From: Serratia symbiotica (Periphyllus acericola)
GTDB lineage: Bacteria > Pseudomonadota > Gammaproteobacteria > Enterobacterales > Enterobacteriaceae
Assembly (NCBI RefSeq): GCF_964019515.1
Contig: NZ_OZ026452.1
Location: 992,001-1,056,000 of the forward strand
Reading direction: 5' to 3'
DNA: 64,000 nucleotides
In this document: one piece after another, positions 53,248 through 64,000 of the stretch
Layout of the letters: the number at the start of each line of letters is the position of its first letter
How positions within the stretch are numbered: position 1 is the stretch's first letter
Program-made: the position numbers and the translations under genes
Notes under the pieces: generated by a model
Databases searched by the model: none
Told to the model about the DNA's origin: nothing
Seen by the model: only the letters and a program-made list of their open reading frames with translations

Positions 53248-54225
53248 TTACGCGCGCCCTACCGGGAAGGCCAGCACATCACTCAGGCTCTCGGCACCTA
53301 ACGCCAACATCACCAACCGATCGACGCCCAACGCCACTCCGGAGCACGCGGGTATGCCATGTTGCAGGGCATCCAGCAAATTGTTGTCGATCGGATGCTG
53401 CGGCAAGCCGCGCCGCGCACGTTTACGGTTATCCTGCTCAAAACGTTGACGCTGTTCGCAGCTATCGGTCAGTTCACGGAAGCCATTCGCCAGTTCGATA
53501 CCTTTGAAATACACCTCAAAACGCTCCGCTACTCGGTGGTCTTCGGTGCTGATCTCCGCCAGTGCCGCCTGGCTGGCCGGGAAGTGGTACACAAAAGCTG
53601 GCTTTTCACGGCCAATGTATGGTTCCACCCCAATGGTGAACAACAGTTGTAGCAAGGTGTCACAATCTTCTTCGTTATCGGCAACATTTCTCAGATCGAG
53701 CTTGGCTGCCACTGCGCGCAACTGTGCTTTCTCTGCCGACAGCGGATCGATATCCAGGTGGCGCAGGAACACCTGCTGATAGGACAGGGTCTCCGCGCTG
53801 GCGCAATCCAGGACCTGTTGCAGTAGATCGTCCACTTCATTCATCAGCCGGTACATGTCGTAGTGGGGGCGGTACCATTCCAACATGGTGAATTCCGGGT
53901 TGTGATAGCGCCCAGCCTCTTCATTGCGGAAACTGCAGCCTAACTGATAGATAGAACCACTGCCCGCTGCCAGCAAGCGTTTCATATGGTATTCCGGGCT
54001 GGTCATCATATAGAGCGTAAGGCCATCCGCCGCCCCCAGCCCGACGAAACGCGTCTGGAACGGAAACAGGTGAATATCGGTAACCGTCGCCTGGCTCATG
54101 GTCGGTGTCTCAACTTCCAGCACGCCACGATCGGCGAAGAAACGCCGGATCTCAGCCAGGATTGCTGCGCGTTTCAACAAATTGGCGATGGGTGCACTTG
54201 GTTGCCAGCTTGCCGCTTCGCTCAT
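53248..54225 (-). CDS. epmA: EF-P lysine lysyltransferase EpmA
   Basis: Class II lysyl-tRNA-synthetase-like enzyme that attaches (R)-beta-lysine to elongation factor P. Of two ATGs (54231, 54225) the second has GGAG eight bases upstream and gives the E. coli length of 325. Motif 2 ([22 protein letters not shown]) is seen in pieces, [13 protein letters not shown] and [10 protein letters not shown]; motif 3 is [18 protein letters not shown] few substitutions ([12 protein letters not shown]) but no breaks. Beside the frd remnant and mscM in ancestral order. Confidence 0.94.
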   Translation of the reverse strand: MSEAASWQPSAPIANLLKRAAILAEIRRFFADRGVLEVETPTMSQATVTDIHLFPFQTRFVGLGAADGLTLYMMTSPEYHMKRLLAAGSGSIYQLGCSFRNEEAGRYHNPEFTMLEWYRPHYDMYRLMNEVDDLLQQVLDCASAETLSYQQVFLRHLDIDPLSAEKAQLRAVAAKLDLRNVADNEEDCDTLLQLLFTIGVEPYIGREKPAFVYHFPASQAALAEISTEDHRVAERFEVYFKGIELANGFRELTDSCEQRQRFEQDNRKRARRGLPQHPIDNNLLDALQHGIPACSGVALGVDRLVMLALGAESLSDVLAFPVGRA

Positions 54226-54558
54226 GCTCATTACTCCGAAATAAAAAAGGAGGTGCAGTCTACTCGTATCCCATCACGCAAACAAATTATTCACCTGCGG
54301 CGGAGTGATCACACTAAAAAGTTAAGAATAAGGATAGAGGCGCGCTAGACACCCCGATGGGTAGTTAGTCGACAAAACAATCGATTACATAAAATTTCTC
54401 CTGCTGGGCTTTAGGTATAGTTAATTCTACATATATAGTTTAGTTCCACATAAACTGGTTGGAGACAGCCTTTACTAACAGGTTTAACATATTAATACCC
54501 GAAGAGTTTCACTAATTTTTAAAATTTACAGCTCTTAGCAGAACATTGGAGAAATGCA
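54226..54558. other. Divergent epmA/frdA intergenic region
   Basis: 333 bases with no gene. AT-rich, with candidate -10-like sequences (TATAGT, TATATAG) toward frdA around 54415-54440. I see no good FNR site (TTGAT-N4-ATCAA). GGAG lies eight bases before the frdA GTG. Confidence 0.5.
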
Positions 54559-55162
54559 GTGCAAACTTTTAATGCCGATATTGCCACTGTTGGAGCCGGG
54601 GGCGCTGGTTTACGTGCCGTAATAGCCGCAGCGGAAGCCGACCCCAAACTTAAAATTACACTGATCTCTAAAGTTTACCCGATGCGCAGCCATACGGTCG
54701 CCGCCGAAGGGGGCTCCGCTCCTGTCACTCAGGATCACGATACCTTTGATTACAACTTCCATGATACCGTCACTGGCGGCGATTTGTTGTGTCAGCAGGA
54801 TGTAGTCGACCATTTCGTGCATCAGTGCCCGCGTGAAATGACCCAACTCGAACAATGGGGCTGCCCATGGAGCCGCAAACCGGACGGCTCAGTCAACGTG
54901 CGCCGTTTTGGCGGTATGAAGAGCACCTCGTTCGCCGCCGACAAGACCGGTTTCCATATGCTGCATACCCTATTTCAGACCTCGCTAAAGTACCCGCAGA
55001 TCCAGCGCTTCGACGAGCATTTTGTGCTGGATATCCTGGTGGATAAGCGGCTGGCACGCGGCATAGTGGCGATGAATATGCTGGAAGGCACCCGTGTGCC
55101 GATCCGTGCCAATGCTATCATCATGGCTACCGGCGGTGCTGGGCGCGTTTACCGTTACAACA
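54559..55162 (+). pseudogene. frdA: Fumarate reductase flavoprotein subunit, truncated by IS
   Basis: GTG start (VQTFNADIATVGAGGAGLRA, the FAD-binding Rossmann motif), then SHTVAAEGGSAPVTQDHD (FAD-linked His), WGCPWSRKPDGSVNVRRFGG, and MATGGAGRVYRYN at about residue 200, where the IS begins. E. coli FrdA has ~600 residues, so two thirds, including the active site, are missing, and frdBCD do not follow. A three-codon deletion (KSTSFAADK for KIERTWFAADK) shows earlier decay. Anaerobic fumarate respiration is absent. Confidence 0.94.
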
Positions 55163-56216
55163 GGCGTTGTTGAATAAATCGAGCTTTTGGCCGGGACGAG
55201 ATCAGATCACTCTCCTTCTGTCAAAATAGCGACATTCCGTGGCCCAGCAAAAGTTCAACATCACCAACTTGAAGGCTTACAACAACGCCCTTATCACTCG
55301 GGATTCACTCACTTGCTGGGGGGATGAAACGGCACTTCACGCCTGGTACTGCGAGGCAAAACTTTCTCTGCGTGGTCGCCCACCACATTATTCCGATATG
55401 GCAATCACCAGCGTATTGATGCTGAAACGGATTTTCGACCTGACACTTCGCGCCATCCAGGGCTTTGTCGACTCCATTGTCACACTGATCAAAGTACCGT
55501 TGAACTGCCCGGACGACACCTGCATCAGTAAGCGGGCAAAGTCCGGCCATGTCCCGTTTAAAACCCCAACGCCGGGTGAAATTGCGCACCTCGTTATCGA
55601 CTCTAGCGGGCTCAACGTGTTGGGTGAAGGCGAGTGGATGGCAAAAAAATACGGTCAGGAAAAACGGCGTATCTGGCGAAAACTGCATTTGGCCGTAGAT
55701 ACAGAAACACATGAGGTCATCTGTGCTGACCTTTCCTTGAGCAATGTCACCGATACCGAAGCTTTCCCAGGTCTTATCCGCCAGAGGTACCGTAACATCA
55801 AAGTCGCCTCGGCGGATCGGGCTTAGGATACGCGAGTGTGTGATGATGAGTTAAGGGGCAAGAAGCTCAAGGCGTTAATACCGCCCAGCAGCGGAGCCCG
55901 TTATTGGTCGGCAGACTATGCAGAGCGAAATCAAGCGGTGGTGCACCAGCGCGTTACCGGAGACAAAACACGGTGGAAAAGTATCACAGGCTACCACCGA
56001 CGTTCGATAGCGGCAACAGCGAGGTATAGAGTAAAACAGCTATTTGGTGGTCACCTGTCGCTGCGAGATTATGATGGGCAAGTGGCAGAGGCGCTGGCCA
56101 TGATATGTGCATTAAACAAGATGACGCTCGCCGGTATGCCAGAAAGTGTACGCCTTGCCTGAAAGCTGCCCATTCAGGGGACTCTTTATTCCAGATCCGA
56201 TTTATTCAACAAAGCC
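55163..56216 (+). mobile_element. IS903-like element, 1054 bp, at a rearrangement junction
   Basis: Complete element with left end GGCGTTGTTGAATAAATC and right end ...GATTTATTCAACAAAGCC. Left flank GTTACAACA (frdA) and right flank TCTAACAGG (gsiB) do not match, so there is no target duplication. The genes on its two sides are unrelated and both cut, which is what recombination between two IS copies gives. Confidence 0.95.
55239..56162 (+). pseudogene. IS903-like transposase, one amber codon and Glu-to-Ala
   Basis: 307 codons from GTG. TAG after ASADRA at 55824-55826, in the same place as in the other copies; downstream codons DTRVCDDELRGKKL are in frame. First Asp kept (HLVIDSSGLN), last catalytic Glu replaced by Ala (HRRSIAATARY). 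The distal part from 55836 is identical in protein sequence to the copy at 45866. Confidence 0.95.
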
Positions 56217-57327
56217 TCTAACAGGGTGAAAATCATGTTGAAGGCCCCGTTCTCAGCATTTATCAACAATCTGGCGGACCCGGCAGCGGCGATCATATCG
56301 CCCGCGGCGCTGGTGCAGTACCGCAAGGATATCGGCTTCCAACCGGTTGGCACTGGGCCGTATCAGTTCGTCACCTGGAATCAGACCGACTTCATTAAGG
56401 TGAAAAAATTCGATGGCTACTGGAAGCCAGGGTTGCCGAAGCTCAATAGCATCACTTGGCGGCCGGTGGTCGACAGTAATACCCGTGCTGCGATGTTACA
56501 GACCGGTGAGGCGACTTTCGCCTTCCCGATCCCTTACGAGCTGGCAGGCAACCCCAAGCTTGATGTGATGACAGCACCGTCGATCCAGCAGCGCTATAGT
56601 CAGCTTGAATGTCATCCAGAAGCCGTTTGACAACCTGAAGGTGCGGCAGGCACTGAATTATGCCATCAATAAGACCGCGCTGATCAAGGTGGCGTTTTCT
56701 GGCTATGCGGTACCGGCGGAAGGGCCAGTGACGCCAACGACCGACTTTGCTGCTCGCTACCCGCGATGGCTGTATAATCCTGCCAAGGCATGCGAGTTGC
56801 TGAAAGAGGCGGGCTACCAGAACGGTTTCACCTCCACCTTGTTGTCTTCCCATAACCACAGCACCGCGCAGAAAGTGTTGCAGTTCGTTCAGCAGCAACT
56901 GGCGCAGGTAGGGGTGAAAGTGACGGTGACCGCGATGGACGCCGGGCAACGCGCGGCTCAAGTGGAAAGAGTCGGGGTGAAGGATACCGGTATGCGTATG
57001 TTCTATACCGGCTGGTCTGCATCGACTGGCGAGCCAGATTTGGCGCTGTCGCCGCTGTTCGCCAGCCAGGCTGCACCGCCGAAGAAATTCAACACCGCGT
57101 TTTATAACAACCCGAAGGTAGATGATGATTTGAGCGCTGTATTGGCCACCACCGATCGCGCCGAGAAGCAAAAGTTTTAACAGGATTCACAGGATCGCAT
57201 CTGGGCTGATGCGCCATTGATTTTCCTGACGACTGAACGCTTGCTGTCGGCTAATAGCAAACAATTGAGCGGTTTCTATGTGATGCCTGACATGTCTTTC
57301 AACTTTGATCATGCCGACCTCCAATAA
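56217..57327 (+). pseudogene. gsiB: Glutathione ABC importer binding protein, 5'-truncated and broken
   Basis: Begins inside the gene at the IS right end: [20 protein letters not shown] and [21 protein letters not shown] frameshift near 56610 moves into [35 protein letters not shown] and [22 protein letters not shown] at 57178 (after AEKQKF) interrupts the last ~50 codons, which end FNFDHADLQ at 57327. About 150 N-terminal codons and gsiA are missing. GsiB delivers glutathione to GsiCD; in the DppA/OppA-type family. Confidence 0.93.
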
Positions 57328-57386
57328 AGTGCTGCCGCCTCCTACTGCCTGCGTGGGGCGATAGGGATGAAAGGGATCGACCTGAA

Positions 57387-58224
57387 ATGCTTGATTATTT
57401 TCTGAAACGACTGCTGGGTTTGATTCCAACGCTGCTGATGGTGGCGGTACTGGTATTTCTGTTTGTACATATGATGCCCGGTGATGCGGCGCGGCTGGCT
57501 GCAGTGCCAAAGGCCGATGAAGCCGTGGTGCAGTTGGTGCGCCAAGATCTGGGTCTGGACAAACCGTTGCCGCAGCTATAAATGCACTTTTTTGTTAACG
57601 TGCTACGTGGGGATTTCGGTACTTCGATGATGTCAAAACGCCCGGTGAGTGAAGAGATCGCCTCGCGTTTTATGCCGACCTTTTGGATGACGATCACCAG
57701 CATGATGTTGGCAACATCGGGGATTTCATTCCCGGCTTTTGCACTCGGAATGCTGTTGATGCAGGTGTTTTCGGTCAATCTCGGCTGGTTGCCGACGGTC
57801 GGTGCCGACAGTTGGCGGCACTACATCCTGCCGTTCATCACCTTGGGGGCCGCAGTGGCGGCGGTGATGGCACGTTTCACCCGCCCCTCGTTGGTGGAAG
57901 TGTTGCAGGAAGACTATATACGCACTGCGAGCGCGAAAGGTGTACCGGAGAGCCTGGTGGTGGTGAAAAACGGGCTGCGCAAAGCGATGATCCCGCTAGT
58001 GACCATGATGGGGTTGTAGTTCGGCTTCTTGCTCGGCAGTTCGATCGTGGTGGAGAAAGTGTTCAACTGGCCAGGGCTGGGTCGGTTGCTGGTCGATGCA
58101 GTTGAGATGAGTGATTACCCATTGATCCAGGCTGAAGTGTTACTGTTTTCGCTGGAGTTCATTTTGATAAATCTACTGGTGGATATGCTGTATGCGGCGG
58201 TTAACCCAACAATACGCTACCAAT
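57387..58224 (+). pseudogene. gsiC: Glutathione ABC importer permease GsiC, broken
   Basis: ATG at 57387 ([20 protein letters not shown]). TAA after DKPLPQL (57579), a missing central segment (after [10 protein letters not shown] the frame jumps to [14 protein letters not shown]), and TAG after VTMMGL (58017). The permease EAA loop ([18 protein letters not shown]) and [20 protein letters not shown] remain readable. The native stop seems lost and the frame runs toward gsiD. Confidence 0.92.
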
Positions 58225-58235
58225 TAGGGGGCAGC

Positions 58236-59130
58236 ATGATTAAATATTGGCGGCGCAACGCGGCACTGAAGGCGATGCCGATCCTCGAACCCAATGCGCA
58301 GCGCACGCCGTAGCAAGATTTCTGGCAGCGTTTCCAGCAGCAACGCGTGGCGATAGTCGCCGGACTGGTGATGGTGCTGCTGCTGGCTCCGTATCTGGCC
58401 CCCTTTGATGCCGAGAACTATGTCGATTATGATCGGTTGAACTATGGCCCTTCGCGAGTGCACTGGATGGGCGTGGATTCGCTTGTACGCGACATCTTCA
58501 GCAACATCCTGATGGGGCCAGCATCTCGTTGGCGGCAGGAGTATTCTCGGTAATGGTGGGTTTGTTGAGCGGCACCTTGCTGGAGTTGCTGGCTGTCTAC
58601 TATGAAGGGTGGTGGGATCGTCTCACTATGCATGTATGCGATGTGCTATTCGCCTTTCCTGGTATTCTGCTGGCGGGATCGGCGTAGTAGCAATCATGGG
58701 CAGCGGCATGGCCAATGTGTTCGTCGCGGTGGCGGTCTTCAGCATTCCGGCTTTCGCTCGGTTGGTGCGTGGCAATACGCTGATACTGAAACATTTGACT
58801 TATATTGAGTCGGCGCACAGCATCGGTGCTTCGGACTGGGCTATCATTCTGCGGCATATTTTGCCGGGTACCCTTTCGTCGCTGGTGGTGTATTTCACCT
58901 TGCGCATTGGCACCTCGATTATTACCGCTGCCAGCCTATCGTTCCTTGGCCTTGGCGCGCAGCCGCCAACGCCGGAGTGGGGTGCGATGCTCAACGAGAC
59001 ACGGGCCGATATGGTGATTGCGCCGCATATGGCGGTTTTCCCCATCCTGGCGATATTTATCAGCGTGCTGGCATTCAATCTGTTGGGCGATGGACTGCGG
59101 GATGCGTTGGCTCCGAAACTACGTGGGTAA
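58236..59130 (+). pseudogene. gsiD: Glutathione ABC importer permease GsiD, broken
   Basis: ATG 58236 ([19 protein letters not shown]). TAG after QRTP (58311), then frame changes after [16 protein letters not shown] and around 58620-58690, including a small loss before [20 protein letters not shown]. The EAA loop ([21 protein letters not shown]) and the C-terminus ([18 protein letters not shown]) are intact in the final frame. Last gene of the gsi set. Confidence 0.93.
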
Positions 59131-59313
59131 AGGAGTATCGAGCGAAGAGGCAACACAATGACTAGATAATCGCTGCACGCTCCTCTACAGTGGAAAGAAA
59201 TTTTTACCGGGTGACGTATCAGCTACCAGAACTCTGCCACTAAAAAAGTCATCCATCCGCATACCGTGCTGCAATAGGTGCATCGGCATGGTGAGGTTCG
59301 TTGGAGAATATAA

Positions 59314-59982
59314 ATGACATCACGACTCAGTAAAGAAGCTGCGCTGGTTCATGCAGCACTGGAAGCCTGTGGCTTGGAAACCCCGTTGTGGGGGGATGTG
59401 TTGGATCGCGAAACGCGTAAACGCCAGATTAAAGAGCACATTACGGAAATCATGCAACTGCTCAATCTCGATCTATCTGATGACAGCCTGGCAGAAACGC
59501 CACACCGCATTGCTAAAATGTACGTCGATGAGATTTTTTCCGGCTTGGATTATGCCAACTTCCCAAAAATCACCGTTATTAAGAACAAGATGCAGGTGGA
59601 CGAAATGGTGATGGTGCGCGACATTACGCTGACCAGCACTTGTGAGCACCACTTTGTCACTATCGATGGCAAGGCAACGGTGGCCTATATCCCGAAAGAT
59701 GCGGTGATCGGTCTGTCGAAAATCAACCGTATCGTTCGGTTCTTTTCCCAGCGGCCGCAGGTGCAGGAACGTCTGACTCAGCAAATCCTGGTGGCTTTGC
59801 AGACCCTGCTGGGTACTAATAACGTCGCGGTATCTATTGATGCAGTCCATTATTGTGTTAAGGCTCGCGGCATCTGTGACGCCACCAGTGCGACGGCTAC
59901 CACCGCGCGAGGCGGGCTGTTTAAATCCAGCCAGAATACGCGTCAGGAGTTCCTGCGTGCGGTGCGTTATTGCCAAAAGTAA
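59314..59982 (+). CDS. folE: GTP cyclohydrolase I
   Basis: Converts GTP to 7,8-dihydroneopterin triphosphate, the first step of folate synthesis. 222 residues, E. coli length. Zinc ligands in [14 protein letters not shown] (Cys, His) and [13 protein letters not shown] (Cys); substrate residues in [24 protein letters not shown] precedes the ATG. Followed by a terminator. Intact, with decayed gsiD upstream and yeiB downstream. Confidence 0.97.
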   Translation: MTSRLSKEAALVHAALEACGLETPLWGDVLDRETRKRQIKEHITEIMQLLNLDLSDDSLAETPHRIAKMYVDEIFSGLDYANFPKITVIKNKMQVDEMVMVRDITLTSTCEHHFVTIDGKATVAYIPKDAVIGLSKINRIVRFFSQRPQVQERLTQQILVALQTLLGTNNVAVSIDAVHYCVKARGICDATSATATTARGGLFKSSQNTRQEFLRAVRYCQK

Positions 59983-60016
59983 TGGATTATTTAGCGGGGC
60001 TTAGCGCCTAGCCTAC

Positions 60017-60038
60017 AGGCACCTTTCGGTGCCTTTTT
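60017..60038 (+). terminator. folE terminator
   Basis: AGGCACC and GGTGCCT pair around TTTC and are followed by TTTT, about 35 bases after the folE stop. Confidence 0.9.
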
Positions 60039-60064
60039 AATGATTGAAATACAGCGGCATAGAA

Positions 60065-61220
60065 ATGAACAGTGACCCACTGCCCCGTATCGTCACGCTG
60101 GACTGTATACGTATTATCGCCATTTTTGGCATCTTATTGCTGAATATCTGCGCATTTGGTCTACCTAAGGCGGCCTATCTGGGGATGCCTTCAATGCGTG
60201 ATGCTTGGAGCTGGGCGCTACTGGATATTTTTGCCCAGGCCAAATTCCTGGCCATGTACGCGCTGCTGTTTGGTGCTGGGCTAGAGATGTTGCTGCGGCG
60301 CGGCAAAAACTGGATACGCGCTCGGCTGTCGTGGCTGGTACTGTTTGGTCACGGCTATGCTATCTTACTGTGGGATGGAGATATCTTGCTGGCTTACGGC
60401 CTGATTGGCCTGCTGTGCTGGCGTATGATCCGTGATGCTAAAGAGTCAGCCCAACTGCTGAAAACCGGCATGGTGCTGTACCTGTGCGGCGTGGGGGTGT
60501 TGCTCGTGTTAGGCTTTATTTCACCCGGCGAACCAGGGGACTTTTGGAAGCCCGGCTTTGCTGAGTTCCAGTATGAAAAAATTTGGAAGCTGCGGGGCGG
60601 TTTCGATGCCTGGTGTCATCGCGCCGACCTGCTGTCTTCCAGCCTATTAATCATCAGCGTGCAATACGGCTGGGAACTGGCGGGGTTGATGTTATTTGGT
60701 GCCGGGTTGATGCGCAGTGGCTGGTTGCGTGGCAGCTTCACCGGGTGACTATCGCAATCAGGCCGTGTGGCTAATAGCGATTTCATTGGTTATCCAATTA
60801 TCCGCAGTAGCGCTGCAATGGCATCTGCACTGTGATTACCATTGGAGCAGCTTTTTACTGCAAGTGCCGCGTGAACTGAGCGCACCGTTGCAGGCGATGG
60901 GCTATCTGGGACTGTGTTACGAGTGCTGGGCAACGCTGTCGCGTTGGCGCATCGTCCATTGGCTGTCGCAGGTTGGGCGCATGTCGCTGAGCAACTATCT
61001 CTTGCAGAAGCTGATCTGCACCACATTTTTTTACCGCTTCGGTTTGTATCAGCAATTCGACCGGTTGCAACTGCTGGCGTTTGTACTGCTGGTATGGCTA
61101 GCTAACCTGCTGTTTTCACACCTCTGGTTGTGCTATTTCTCCCAAGGGCCGGTAGAATGGCTATGGCGCAGGTTGACGCTGAGGGCTGCGAGCAACAATA
61201 GACCCAAAAATCAGCACTGA
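60065..61220 (+). pseudogene. yeiB: DUF418 membrane protein YeiB, single frameshift
   Basis: ATG at 60065 (MNSDPLPRIVTLDCIRIIAI). Homology to E. coli YeiB (385 aa) continues through FLAMYALLFGAGLEMLL and GDILLAYGLIGLLCWRM to RSGWLRGSFTG, TGA at 60746. A one-base change near 60735-60745 puts the rest (DYRNQAVWLIAISLVIQLSA, RMSLSNYLLQKLICTTFFY, GPVEWLWRRLTLRAA) in another frame to 61220. Only one lesion is visible, so decay is recent. Downstream of folE as in E. coli. Confidence 0.93.
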
Positions 61221-61344
61221 GATTTGGCATTGGAACAAACAGGCTAAAAAGTATTTATCTGCCTTGCAGAACCCCTCAACCGCATGGCTGCGGTTGTGCC
61301 TATCAGGGCTGTTTGGCATTGTGCTTTTCTTGCGCCAGCTTGTG

Positions 61345-62069
<725 letters not shown>

Positions 62070-62126
62070 CTAAAATAGAGGACTCAAGGCTACTTTACCT
62101 GTCTGGCTGAGGCAAGCTGTCAAAGG

Positions 62127-63817
62127 TTACCAGCCCACATACCGAGCCTGGGGCTTTTGAGCGCCAAGATCAAAACGAGGTACGCTTGTAGCTGCAGTAC
62201 TGCGGCCGCCGTTATGCTCGATGGCTTTCGATAGCACATATTCAGAGGTGACCATTGCCACGCCCTGCAACTGCGCCGCTGTGCCCACCGCTATCGCGAT
62301 GCATTTTGATACCCCCTTAATATCATCGATATTCGGCAATATAGTGCGCCGTGACCATCAGTGGCCAGCGCGCGGCTGGCAGCCATCAGCATGGCGTCGG
62401 TGACGCGGGTGGCACCGGAGGCCAATACGCCCAGCCCGATGCCTGGGAAGATGTAGGCGTTGTTGCACTGGGCGATTGGGAACTGCTGCGCTTGGTAGGT
62501 CACTTTGGCGAACGGGCTACCGGTCACCAACAATGAGGCACCTTTAGTCCAGTTGATGATATCTTCTGGGCGGGCTTCTACACGGGAGGTCGGGTTGGAC
62601 AGCGGCATCACAATCGGGCGGGCGCAGTGCTGGTGCATTTCGCGGATCAGTTCTTCGGTGAACAAGCCAGGCTGGCCGGACACGCCGATCAGAATGGTCG
62701 GCTTGGCGTTGCGTACCACATCCAGCAGAGAAATAGCCTCGCTCTCTGTGTGCCAGGTGGCCAGGTTTTCGTGCTTTTGTACCAGCTTGCTCTGGAACTA
62801 CAGCAGGTTAGGCAGCTTGTCAGTCAGCAAGCCGAAGCGGTCAACCATGAATATACGGGCGCGCGCTTCGTCTTCGCTTAGCCCTTCAGACTTCATTTGC
62901 GCGATGATCTGCTCGGCGATACCGCAGCCTGAGCCTAGGAAAGTCACCGTTTAGGCGCTCAACTGGCTACCGGCGATCAGGCTACCGAGCGTGACTGCGG
63001 CGGTGCCTTGAATGTCATCGTTGAAGCAGCATATTTCGTCACGGTAGTGGTTAAGCAATGGGGTGGCATTGTTCTGCGCGAAGTCTTCGAACTGCAATAA
63101 AGCGTTCGGCCAGCGGCGCTTGACTGCCTGAATAAACGCTTCGACAAAGTCGTGGTGTTCATCGCCAGAGATACGCGGATGACGCCAGCCCATGTACAGC
63201 GGATCGATGAGGCACAGCGGGTTGTTGGTGCCGACATCTAGCACCATTGGCAGCGTATAGGCTGGACTAATGCCGCCGCAGGCGGTGTATAGTGATAACT
63301 TGTCGATCGGAATGCCCATGCTGCCGATGCCTTGGTCGCCGAGGCCGAGAATACGCTCACCATCGGTGACGACGATCACCTTAACGTTTTGCTTAGTGGC
63401 ATTTTGCAGCATGTCATCGATGCGGTTTTGGTTCGGGTAGGAGATGAACAGCCCTCGTGCGCGGCGGTAGATATCAGAAAAGTGCTCACAGGCTTTACCG
63501 ACCATTGGCGTGTAGATTATTGGCATCATCTCGCCTAGGTGCGAGTCCAGCAGGCGATAAAACAGCGTTTCTTTGGTGTCCTGAATATTGCGTAGATAGA
63601 GGTGCTTGTCGTTGTCGTTTTTAAAATCCTGGTATTGGCGATAAGCGCGCTCAACTTGTTCTTCGATAGTTTCTACTGCTTCTGGCAACAGGCTATGCAG
63701 ATTGAAGTAGCTACGTTCTTCCTCGGTGAAAGCACTGCCTTTGTTAAGCAGCGGAGACTCCAGCAAAATTAGGTTGGCGTAAGGGATGTAAAGAGGGCGT
63801 TTGTTTTCGTGTTCCAT
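62127..63817 (-). pseudogene. maeA: NAD-dependent malic enzyme, broken
   Basis: MaeA oxidatively decarboxylates malate to pyruvate (565 aa in E. coli). The first ~290 codons are open ([55 protein letters not shown]), then TAA after SQLSA in the NAD-binding region, where bases of the Rossmann loop are also lost ([11 protein letters not shown]). TAG follows PNLL, then [13 protein letters not shown] and [20 protein letters not shown]. Another shift lies near 62340, with a short remnant of the end ([20 protein letters not shown]) to 62127. An IS copy lies 19 bases upstream of the start. Confidence 0.94.
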
Positions 63818-63835
63818 TAGTTTCACTCTTTGCGT

Positions 63836-64000
63836 GGCGTTGTTGAATAAATCAACATTTGGCCGGCACGAGGATCAGATCACTCTCCTTCTGTCAAAAT
63901 AGCGATATTCCGTGGCCCAGCAAAAGTTCAACATCACTAACTGGAAGGCTTACAACAACGCCCTTATCATTCGTGGTTCACTCACTTTCTGGGTGGATGA
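63836..64000 (+). mobile_element. IS903-like element, left part (cut by window end)
   Basis: GGCGTTGTTGAATAAATC followed by the usual left-end sequence and the transposase start (GTG GCC CAG CAA AAG), up to codons for LTFWVD at the window edge. It reads away from maeA and may have replaced the maeA promoter. Its completeness cannot be seen here. Confidence 0.94.

Noticed and set aside
55824..55826. Programmed readthrough of the shared amber codon in the IS transposase
   Set aside because: The catalytic Glu is also lost in the same copies, so readthrough would not give an active enzyme; no stimulatory structure was recognised.
56452..57171. 239-codon minus-strand open frame
   Set aside because: Antisense to the gsiB pseudogene; no family match.

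Overview
The window reads as part of the chromosome of a Serratia-like enterobacterium undergoing genome decay, most probably the aphid endosymbiont Serratia symbiotica or a close relative. Two things support this. Intact proteins are close to their Escherichia coli/Serratia counterparts over their whole length (IspH, TalB, Pgi, LexA, ArcA, PurA, RNase R, Hfq, RsgA, MscM, FolE). Between them lie many genes at every stage of decay, and at least seven full or partial copies of one IS903-like (IS5 family) insertion sequence. The species name is an inference from gene content and decay pattern; it is not read from a marker gene.

Layout. 1-4.4 kb: ispH (5' end cut by the window edge; its 3' end modified by an IS-derived palindrome), a haemagglutinin relic, broken mogA, talB, yaaA. 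4.7-9.8 kb: cysQ whose last codons are replaced by a reverse-transcriptase fragment, a short IS derivative, ytfK, ytfL/paeA, and a decayed yjbB. 9.9-18.8 kb: lysC with its lysine riboswitch, pgi, frameshifted ubiC, ubiA, plsB, a deleted dgkA, and lexA with two SOS boxes. 18.9-27.7 kb is the most eroded part: dinF, yjbJ, creA, thrC and fklB remnants and three IS copies, with intact zur, an lpxP-like acyltransferase and arcA among them.

28-55 kb is a long block in ancestral enterobacterial order: ribosomal operon rpsF-priB-rpsR-rplI, rlmB, rnr, nsrR, purA, hflC, hflK, hfq, miaA, mutL, amiB, tsaE, a degraded tRNA-Gly, orn, then divergent rsgA-psd-mscM, epmA and the start of frdA. Within it yjeT, hflX and nnr are broken and amiB is shortened. 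At 55.2 kb frdA ends in an IS copy, and the other side of that IS is a decayed glutathione importer (gsiBCD); this looks like an IS-mediated rearrangement junction. 59-64 kb: intact folE, then pseudogenes yeiB, sanA and maeA and another IS copy running off the edge.

Retained functions are translation and RNA turnover, central sugar metabolism, isoprenoid, purine and folate enzymes, phospholipid synthesis, membrane quality control and the SOS repressor. Lost functions are transport, redundant repair and modification, anaerobic respiration (fumarate reductase), threonine synthesis and parts of central carbon metabolism. I see no CRISPR array, defence island or prophage. The most notable patterns are the IS family, whose complete copies share an amber codon and a missing catalytic glutamate, and two dispersed non-coding repeat families, one with inverted termini like a miniature transposable element.
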